NCBI RefSeq assembly: GCF_002632825.1
Contig: NZ_NJAJ01000018.1
Span: 1 to 64,000, forward strand
DNA: 64,000 nt
Reading direction: 5' to 3'
DNA from: Xenorhabdus stockiae
Lineage (GTDB): Bacteria; Pseudomonadota; Gammaproteobacteria; Enterobacterales; Enterobacteriaceae
How positions within the stretch are numbered: position 1 is the stretch's first letter; the number at the start of each line of letters is the position of its first letter. A model generated the notes under the pieces. It made no database searches. It was not told the DNA's origin and saw only the letters and a list, made by a program, of their open reading frames with translations. Positions 57,601 through 64,000 of this stretch are shown in pieces. A program made the position numbers and the translations under genes.

Positions 57601-60600
57601 TAGACAAGCTCTGCCCAAACCCGATCACACTTCAATCGTCACACGCAGTTATCAGGCTCCCGTAGGAGAGCTTGAAACAGCGCTGAGCCAACTCTGGCAA
57701 AAATTGCTCGGAGTGAAATATATCAGCCGCTACGATCACTTTTTCGAACTGGGCGGGCACTCACTATTAGCGGTGAGTCTGATAGAGCAACTAGGGAATA
57801 TGGGCTGGGTCATCAGCATCCAGACTGTATTCGCTAAACCAGTACTGAATGAGATGGCTCAAGCGATACTCTCAGCTCAGCAGTATGCCACTCAGGGAAA
57901 TATGAAGCAGGAACACATACCTGCATTCACTGTACCCGCTAATCTCATTCCTGACGGCTGCACTGCCCTTACTCCCGACATGCTGACTCTGGTTTCTCTG
58001 TCTCAGCATGAGATTGATACCATTACTGCTGCCATTCCCGGAGGCGCGGCCAATATTCAGGATATTTATCCGCTCACTCCGCTACAGGAAGGGATTTTGT
58101 TCCATTATCTGTTGCAGCAACAGGGCGATACTTACCTGCTACGCAATTTGCTTGCCTTTGACAGCCGTGAACGACTGGACAGCTTTTTGTCAGCCTTACA
58201 ACAGGTTATTAATCGTCACGATATTCTGCATACTTCTATCTTCTGGCAAGGATTGGAACAACCCGTTCAGGTTGTCTGGCGTCAGGCTCTTCTGAGTATT
58301 AAGACATTTTCGCCAAATCGTCATTTAACAAATAGTGAATCGGATATTCCTGAACAATTACGGGCACACACTGATCCTCATCAGTATCGCCTTAATATCA
58401 GTCAGGCTCCGTTATTCTCTGCTGACATTGTTTATGATCCATTACGTGATGAATGGTTACTGGCATTGTGTATCCATCACTTAGCCTGTGATCATGTAAC
58501 ACTGGAAAGTATCATTAATGAAATCAGCGCATTATTAGACAGTCATGCTCAAGAACTGTCTCCGGTATTACCTTACCGCAACTTTGTTGCCCAAGCCCTG
58601 AATGTTCCGGCCTCAGCTCATGAAGACTATTTTCGTGAAGTCCTCTCTGATGTGGAGGAACCAACGGTATCTTTCGGGATACTGGATGTTCATAGCGGAA
58701 ATAAAGAAATCGCAGAGGCCAGACAATCTATTGATGCCAAATTAGCCAAAGCTATCCGTACACAGGCCAAACGTCAGGGAATAAGCCCCAGTATCCTGTT
58801 TCATACCGCGCTGGCTATGGTTCTGGCAAAAGTCAGCGGGCGCGATGATGTCGTATTCGGCACGGTTTTATTAGGGCGAATGCAGGGTAGCACCGGTATC
58901 AATCAGGCGATGGGTTTGCTTATCAATACCCTGCCTATCCGGGTTAAACTGGCGAATAACAGCGTACAGGCGACTATTCAGGAAACCAGCCACAACCTGA
59001 TAAGATTGCTTGAACACGAGCAGGCCACTCTGACACAGGCTCAGAACTGTAGCGGCGTTGCGCCCTCTGTATCGCTCTTCAACACCCTGCTTAATTATCG
59101 TCATAGTCAGTCGAATTTCACTTTTAATAAATGGGAAGGGATTCGTTTGCTGATGCAGGAAGAGAGAATTAACTATCCGTTTGGTCTGTTTGTGGATGAC
59201 TGGGGCGATGGATTCAGTCTGGTTGCTCAGAGCGTATCAGATATAGAACCCGTTCGTCTGATCAACTATATGACCACCGCTCTGACGGGGTTGGTCAATG
59301 CGCTGGAAACCGCACCCCACCAGCCAATTCTGAATATTTCGATTTTGCCAGCCAGAGAGCGTCAACAACTGCTGGTGGATTTCAACACAACACAATCCTA
59401 TCAGGAAACACAAAATTACCCGAATTTGGTATTTCCTCTCCATACAGCTACCGTTTCCCAGCAAAAATTTATTCATCAGTCAATTGAAAAACAGGCTCAG
59501 CATATGCCTGATGCAATTGCGGTGATCTTTGAAGAACAGTCATTAAGTTATGCCGAACTAAACCGTCAGGCCAATCGGATTGCTCATTATCTGCTGACCC
59601 TCGGTGTACGTCCTGACAATCGGGTAGCCATCTGTACTGAGCGCAGTCTGGAAATGATCGTAGGATTGCTCGCAATTCTAAAAGCCGGAGGAGCTTATGT
59701 TCCGCTCGATCCCCACCAGCCAACTGAACGTCTGGCTTACATGCTTGAAGATTCGGCACCTGTTGCCCTGCTCACTCAAACACCCTTTGTTAATCTCACA
59801 AATCGGCTGACCGATAGCATACCGATTGTCAATCTGAGCAATTGTGAATGCTGTATCGCAGATATGCCAGAGAGTAATCCAAACCCTGACACTCTGGGTT
59901 TAACCTCACACCATCTGGCTTATGTGATCTATACCTCTGGTTCAACCGGTGTGCCTAAAGGGGTGATGAATGAACATCGTGCTGTGATGAATAGTTTATT
60001 CTGGGCACAAAAAACGTATCAGTTAACACCGCAAGATCGGGTTTTACAGAAAACACCATTCAGTTTCGATGTTTCGGTCTGGGAGTTATTCCCCCCTCTG
60101 ATGTTTGGTGCCCGGCTGATTCTGGCTCGTCCGGAAGGCCATAAAGATCCACATTATTTATTATCAGAGACAGAAAAACACAAAATTACCTTCATCCATT
60201 TTGTGCCCTCAATGCTACAGCTCTTTCTCAGTGCGATCCCCGCCGGTCGCTGTCTTTCGTTGCGTCATATTTTATGCAGTGGAGAAGCATTTCCTTATGC
60301 CTTACAGCAGAAATGTCTGGCCTATTTTGCCCACTGCCAGTTACATAATTTATATGGCCCGACAGAAGCAGCAATTCATGTCACTGCCTGGCAATGTGTG
60401 GCGGATCGGTATGTCGGTCGCATTCCTATCGGAAAACCCATCGATAATATCCGCATTTATCTGCTCGATAATCAGAAAAACCCGGTTCCTGTTGGTGTTT
60501 CAGGTGAGCTGTATATTGGTGGGATCGCTGTTGCCCGTGGTTATCTGAACCGCCCTGAGTTAACGAATAAGCATTTTATTTCTGATCCATTTTCTTCAGA

Positions 60601-63600
60601 TCCTGATGCCCGTCTGTATAAAAGCGGCGATCTGGCTCGATGGTTACCTGATGGTAATATCGAATATCTCGGTCGTAACGATTTTCAGGTCAAGATACGA
60701 GGTTTCCGTATTGAGCTGGGTGAAATCGAAGCGAAACTGATGCAATGTCATGGTGTACGTGAAGCGGCTGTTATTGCCCGTGAAGACGATTATCATGAAA
60801 AAGCCGCTAATTGTGAAAAAGCCGTGGGTGATAAACAGTTAATTGCTTATCTGCTTGCAGAACCTGATACACATCTTGATCCCGCAAAACTAAGAGAACA
60901 ACTCGCACAACACATTGCCGAATATATGCTGCCCAGCGCCTTTGTGATCCTTGATACCTTTCCATTAACCTCGAGTGGTAAACTCAACCACAAGGCACTG
61001 CCAATGCCGGATCAGGCTGCACGGGTAACTCGTCATTATCAGGCACCTATCGGAGCAACCGAAACAGAGCTGGCCAAAATTTGGCAAGAACTGCTAAAAC
61101 TGGAGCAAATTGGTCGTTATGACAATTTCTTTGAGTTAGGCGGTCACTCCCTGCTCGCCATCCAGTTTGCCACGCGCATACGCCAGAAACTTGCGCGGGA
61201 ACTGCCCTTACAGGAGATTTTTTCTCATCCTGTTCTGGCTGATTTAGCTGTGCTGATCGCCAATACTTCTGTGACAACTCAAACCACCATTACCGCCGCT
61301 GAACGCGACCAACTCCTGCCGCTCTCTTTCTCGCAACAGCGTCTGTGGTTTCTTACTCGCCTTAATAGCGAAATCAGTCTGGCCTATCAAATTCCGACTG
61401 TCCTGCATTTGAGCGGACATCTCGATCATGCTGCGTTTGCAACAGCACTTGACCATCTCGTCAGTCGACATGAAAGTTTACGTACCCGTTTTGTACTGGT
61501 GGATGAACAGCCTTATCAGCATATCGATAACGCGAATACCGGATTTTCTCTGACTCATCACGATTTACGCAGCTTAGATGAAACAACCCGCCTGAGCCGC
61601 ATCAACGAACTGGTTAAAATCGAAAGACAAACACCGTTTGATTTCGCCAATGAATCCATGATTCGGGGCCAGTTACTGCAACTGTCTGATAAAGAACACG
61701 TACTGATCCTGATCCAGCATCACATCATTACTGATGGCTGGTCACTGGGAATATTGCTCCGCGAACTTAGCGCGCTCTACTCCACTGCTCTGGGAGAAAA
61801 TAAGACTTCCTTGTCTCCGCTTTCTATCCAGTATGCTGACTATGCTGTCTGGCAACAAAAATGGCTACAAGGCGAGGATTTTGCTGTACAAAAAGAGTTC
61901 TGGCAAAACCAGCTTCAGGGAGCACCGGCATTACTGTCTCTTCCTACTGATTACCCACGCCCACCAGAACAAAATTACACAGGAGATCATATTCCTGTTC
62001 ACTTGAGTGCTGATTTGCTCTCTGCACTCAAAGCGCTCGGACAACGCCAAAACACAACTTTGTTTATGACATTGCTCACTGCCTGGGGAATTGTACTTAC
62101 CCGGCTAAGTGGGCAGAACGATATTGTTATCGGCACCCCCGTTGCCAATCGTTCACACAGTGAACTCGAAGGATTAATCGGCTTCTTCGTCAATACCCTG
62201 CCTTTACGTATCGAAACTGAACAGCGTCACTCCGTGGCGGATTTACTCACCCATGTCCGTGAGCGCTCGCTTGCAGCTTACGCTCATCAGGAGCTGCCTT
62301 TTGAACAGTTAGTGGAAATCCTGCATCCTGAACGCAGCCTGAGCCATAACCCAATTTTTCAGGTTATGCTGGCACTGAACAATACAACCATACCATCCCT
62401 CGAATTACCGGAATTATCCGTTTCATTAATGGAACAGCCGCACAGCACCGCCTATTTTGACCTGACACTGGCACTGACCGAAACTCAGGATGGACTCAGC
62501 GGTTATCTGGAATACGCATCAAGCCTGTTTGACAGAGCAACGGTTCAACGCATCGTGGGTTATCTCACCAATGTGCTGACAGCCATGACGTTAGACGAAA
62601 CGCAGGCTATTAGCTTCCTGCCGATGTTATCGGTTGGCGAGCGTCAGCAATTATTGACTGATTTCAACAGTATTCCACCGGTTCAGTGTAATAAACCTGC
62701 CCAAAACCTTGTTACCGGTTTTTCACAGAATATGTTGATTCATCAACTGTTCGAAGAACAAGTACAACGTACACCCGATGCAACGGCAGTGATCTTTGAA
62801 GAACAATCATTGAGTTATGGCGAACTTAATCGCCTCGCCAATCAACTGGCCCACAGCCTGATTGCCTTTGGCGTTCGTCCTGACGATCGGGTGGCAATTC
62901 ATGTTGAGCGGGGTCTGGATATGATTGTTGGCCTGCTTGGGATTTTAAAAGCAGGTGCCGGTTACGTTCCGCTTGATCCGGAATATCCCGTCGAACGGCT
63001 GACATACCAGCTCACTGACAGTAAGCCCGTCATCTTACTGACCCAGAAACACCTACAAACTCGCTTACCAATACAAAATATCCCCATCTGGTTACTGGAT
63101 GATGAAACTCATCGGGATGATATGCAAAAACAATCTGCCGATAATCCTGACCGCCAGCAAACGGGAATTCAGCCACATCATCTGGCTTATATCATTTATA
63201 CCTCTGGTTCAACCGGAAAGCCAAAAGGCGTTATGCTCGAACACCGCAATGTGGTCAGCCTCATTAGCGCTCACTGTCAAATTAGTGAACCCGCTCCGGG
63301 AGATCGGGTGCTCCAGTTTGTTACCTTCGCGTTTGATATTTCAGTATCAGATATTTTTCCTACTCTGGCCTCCGGCGCTACGCTGGTACTTCGACCTTCT
63401 TATCTCAAAGTACCGGACAGCACTTTTGTCGATTTTATCCGTGCACAGAAAGTCACGATCATTAATGTACCGACTGCTTTCTGGCATCATTGGGGACAGG
63501 AGATAAAAGCCGGACGCAGCGGTTTCAGTTCTTGCATTCACACTCTGATTGTTGGGGGGGATAAAGTAGAACCCCGCTGTTTAATAGACTGGTTCTCATG

Positions 63601-64000
63601 CCCGGAAACAGCAGACTGCCGCTGGTTCAACGCTTATGGCCCAACAGAAATCACCATTACAGCAACTGCGACCATGGTCAACAGGGAAATGATGATGGGC
63701 AGCAACAATCATATTTCCCCCATCATTCACAGTATCCCGATTGGGCACCCGCTCTCCAATACTTGCGTCTATATTCTGGATACGCTTGGTCAACCTGTTC
63801 CTGTCGGTGTAAGTGGCGAAATCCACATCGGTGGCATGGGTGTTGCGCGGGGTTATTTAAACCAACCAGAACTGACTGCCGAAAAATTTGTTGTTGATCC
63901 TTTTAGCAAGCAACCCGATGCCCGTATGTATAAGACCGGTGATCTGGCTCGCTGGCGCGCTGACGGTAATATTGAATACCTCGGACGCAATGACTTTCAG
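54617..64000 (+). CDS. Large multimodular NRPS, incomplete at the right edge (C-A-T-C-A-T-C-A...)
   Basis: An open frame of 3128 codons runs from ATG 54617 (AAGGAG 54603-54608) off the window. The first C domain (HHLIIDG at His153) opens the protein without a preceding carrier, so it may load an acyl group. A1 spans about 500-1000 and T1 carries Ser1049. C2 begins IQDIYPLTPLQEGILFHYL with HHLACDH at His1287, a form typical of dual epimerisation/condensation domains, so residue 1 may become D. A2 spans about 1630-2130; its pocket reads D-V-W-H-L-S-L-I-H-K, close to the serine code. T2 carries Ser2178. C3 is an ordinary LCL type (HHIITDGWS, His2368). A3 starts near 2720 with D-I-S-I-I-G-A-I-T and has no match I know. 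A1 reads about D-A-W-L-L-G-A-I-C and is probably hydrophobic or aromatic. Product unknown. Confidence 0.92.
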   Translation, partial: MLHENSSQITSAIRDKHQPISNTYPLSSPQQAIWFDQALRPDSYDYHINIFICVEGELNEEIFVRAFEQVVYSNDSLNLQFISTHGLPAQKVVRQQSITMDILDFSSYSDAEIRAKEHINAQLIQPFKLDDVLWRASLLRISNTCRYWQFCCHHLIIDGAGMFIFSEKLLDTYNRLVQGEIPDKVAFSYLDFVGDELNYFSSEHYSHDMQFWLQRYEKLPPPLLKPVHVSHPSSEKPPAPVATQPVIWPLEQALFKRLEKAIGGRRRPLLYFMYAVLACYFARTTDINEIVIGVPLHNRKNPKQRQTVGMIAAVFPIGITIEPEDTFHDLMDKVAAEMQRCHKHQRFPIVELNRQRHSRQKAENTKLFHITLSLESIEVNLGIEGQDTKIKLFDMQSGIPYPLTVKIKQYTNIACSNNTPPPISIELHASPDYLSHQELITLRSRLAVLFDAALTTLETPSLKNTKIVNLPILSDIERQQVLVDFNTTQAKFQQDALIHQLFEAQVQRTPNAIALVFENQSLTYAELNKRANRLAHHLITLGIRPDDRVAICIERSLEMMVGLLGILKAGGAFVPLDPAYPSNRLIYMFNDAEPVALVTQSAITEKWNKNLPTILLDNPPYSVLDENSAENPNIQALGLTSRHLAYVIYTSGSTGQPKGVMVEHRSLCNLLTTQQNLNITPESRLLQFASNSFDACIWECGMALLAGARLYLARREDLLPGKILSHYLETHAITFALLSPSVLATMDSLPATLQTLLVGGEACPPTLVKRWAQGRRMINAYGPTETTICATLYQCDSQESKAPPIGYPIANTQIYILDKYHQPVPPNITGEIYITGACVARGYLNRPELTAERFLADPFSADSGARMYKTGDLGRWLPDGRIEYLGRNDFQIKLRGLRIELGEIEARLHQCDGVHEAVVLPYDNTSCEALADQDAPDEHSSVSKHLVAYLLPETNARLEPMALRQQLSQHLAEYMIPSAFVTLDAFPLTPSGKLDRQALPKPDHTSIVTRSYQAPVGELETALSQLWQKLLGVKYISRYDHFFELGGHSLLAVSLIEQLGNMGWVISIQTVFAKPVLNEMAQAILSAQQYATQGNMKQEHIPAFTVPANLIPDGCTALTPDMLTLVSLSQHEIDTITAAIPGGAANIQDIYPLTPLQEGILFHYLLQQQGDTYLLRNLLAFDSRERLDSFLSALQQVINRHDILHTSIFWQGLEQPVQVVWRQALLSIKTFSPNRHLTNSESDIPEQLRAHTDPHQYRLNISQAPLFSADIVYDPLRDEWLLALCIHHLACDHVTLESIINEISALLDSHAQELSPVLPYRNFVAQALNVPASAHEDYFREVLSDVEEPTVSFGILDVHSGNKEIAEARQSIDAKLAKAIRTQAKRQGISPSILFHTALAMVLAKVSGRDDVVFGTVLLGRMQGSTGINQAMGLLINTLPIRVKLANNSVQATIQETSHNLIRLLEHEQATLTQAQNCSGVAPSVSLFNTLLNYRHSQSNFTFNKWEGIRLLMQEERINYPFGLFVDDWGDGFSLVAQSVSDIEPVRLINYMTTALTGLVNALETAPHQPILNISILPARERQQLLVDFNTTQSYQETQNYPNLVFPLHTATVSQQKFIHQSIEKQAQHMPDAIAVIFEEQSLSYAELNRQANRIAHYLLTLGVRPDNRVAICTERSLEMIVGLLAILKAGGAYVPLDPHQPTERLAYMLEDSAPVALLTQTPFVNLTNRLTDSIPIVNLSNCECCIADMPESNPNPDTLGLTSHHLAYVIYTSGSTGVPKGVMNEHRAVMNSLFWAQKTYQLTPQDRVLQKTPFSFDVSVWELFPPLMFGARLILARPEGHKDPHYLLSETEKHKITFIHFVPSMLQLFLSAIPAGRCLSLRHILCSGEAFPYALQQKCLAYFAHCQLHNLYGPTEAAIHVTAWQCVADRYVGRIPIGKPIDNIRIYLLDNQKNPVPVGVSGELYIGGIAVARGYLNRPELTNKHFISDPFSSDPDARLYKSGDLARWLPDGNIEYLGRNDFQVKIRGFRIELGEIEAKLMQCHGVREAAVIAREDDYHEKAANCEKAVGDKQLIAYLLAEPDTHLDPAKLREQLAQHIAEYMLPSAFVILDTFPLTSSGKLNHKALPMPDQAARVTRHYQAPIGATETELAKIWQELLKLEQIGRYDNFFELGGHSLLAIQFATRIRQKLARELPLQEIFSHPVLADLAVLIANTSVTTQTTITAAERDQLLPLSFSQQRLWFLTRLNSEISLAYQIPTVLHLSGHLDHAAFATALDHLVSRHESLRTRFVLVDEQPYQHIDNANTGFSLTHHDLRSLDETTRLSRINELVKIERQTPFDFANESMIRGQLLQLSDKEHVLILIQHHIITDGWSLGILLRELSALYSTALGENKTSLSPLSIQYADYAVWQQKWLQGEDFAVQKEFWQNQLQGAPALLSLPTDYPRPPEQNYTGDHIPVHLSADLLSALKALGQRQNTTLFMTLLTAWGIVLTRLSGQNDIVIGTPVANRSHSELEGLIGFFVNTLPLRIETEQRHSVADLLTHVRERSLAAYAHQELPFEQLVEILHPERSLSHNPIFQVMLALNNTTIPSLELPELSVSLMEQPHSTAYFDLTLALTETQDGLSGYLEYASSLFDRATVQRIVGYLTNVLTAMTLDETQAISFLPMLSVGERQQLLTDFNSIPPVQCNKPAQNLVTGFSQNMLIHQLFEEQVQRTPDATAVIFEEQSLSYGELNRLANQLAHSLIAFGVRPDDRVAIHVERGLDMIVGLLGILKAGAGYVPLDPEYPVERLTYQLTDSKPVILLTQKHLQTRLPIQNIPIWLLDDETHRDDMQKQSADNPDRQQTGIQPHHLAYIIYTSGSTGKPKGVMLEHRNVVSLISAHCQISEPAPGDRVLQFVTFAFDISVSDIFPTLASGATLVLRPSYLKVPDSTFVDFIRAQKVTIINVPTAFWHHWGQEIKAGRSGFSSCIHTLIVGGDKVEPRCLIDWFSCPETADCRWFNAYGPTEITITATATMVNREMMMGSNNHISPIIHSIPIGHPLSNTCVYILDTLGQPVPVGVSGEIHIGGMGVARGYLNQPELTAEKFVVDPFSKQPDARMYKTGDLARWRADGNIEYLGRNDFQ

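Overview
The window looks like the chromosome of an entomopathogenic Xenorhabdus or a close Morganellaceae relative. The basis is enterobacterial-type flagellar proteins, large non-ribosomal peptide synthetase (NRPS) genes, a histidine decarboxylase very like that of Morganella, a dispersed intergenic repeat, and A+T-rich accessory islands. The genus is an inference from gene content; no 16S or tRNA gene is visible.

Layout. (1) 1-1544: the tail of a possible regulator, a small cupin protein, a repeat copy and a methyltransferase. (2) 1889-18362: a siderophore locus of the anguibactin/acinetobactin type. It has a TonB-dependent receptor with a Fur box over its start, a carrier/condensation NRPS, a periplasmic binding protein, a Cy-Cy-A NRPS whose own carrier domain has lost its serine, an N-monooxygenase, a histidine decarboxylase, and an ABC ATPase with two permeases. 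Together these could make N-hydroxyhistamine, cyclise Cys/Thr/Ser, join the parts and import the ferric complex. The genes for the 2,3-dihydroxybenzoate (DHB) starter are not in the window. (3) 18720-22241: an A+T-rich accessory patch with a protein closely resembling the Rhodococcus equi VapA family, an SGNH-type esterase, an ArsR regulator, a monooxygenase-fold protein and a small membrane protein.

(4) 22568-34763: the flgBCDEFGHIJKL operon (minus strand), with flgA, flgM and flgN divergent. Sigma-28 promoters are visible before flgM and flgK, and terminators after flgL and flgN. (5) 34838-40800: an A+T-rich island between flgN and fliE. It holds a secreted metzincin-like protease, a predicted periplasmic Sel1-repeat protein beside an unknown protein (a candidate immunity/effector pair), an orphan Hcp, a membrane-anchored unknown protein, and the catalytic end of a broken tyrosine recombinase next to fliE. 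(6) 40801-52644: fliE (minus) and fliFGHIJKLMNOPQR (plus), ending in a terminator that overlaps the fliR stop.

(7) 53016-64000: an MFS exporter and then a very large NRPS that runs off the window (C-A-T-C-A-T-C-A so far). Its second adenylation domain has a serine-type pocket.

The most unusual items are the VapA-like protein without a signal peptide, the Hcp/Sel1/metzincin island inside the flagellar regulon, and the siderophore synthetase with a serine-to-proline carrier domain. A repeat family with at least six copies or part-copies also lies in or beside flagellar and accessory genes.
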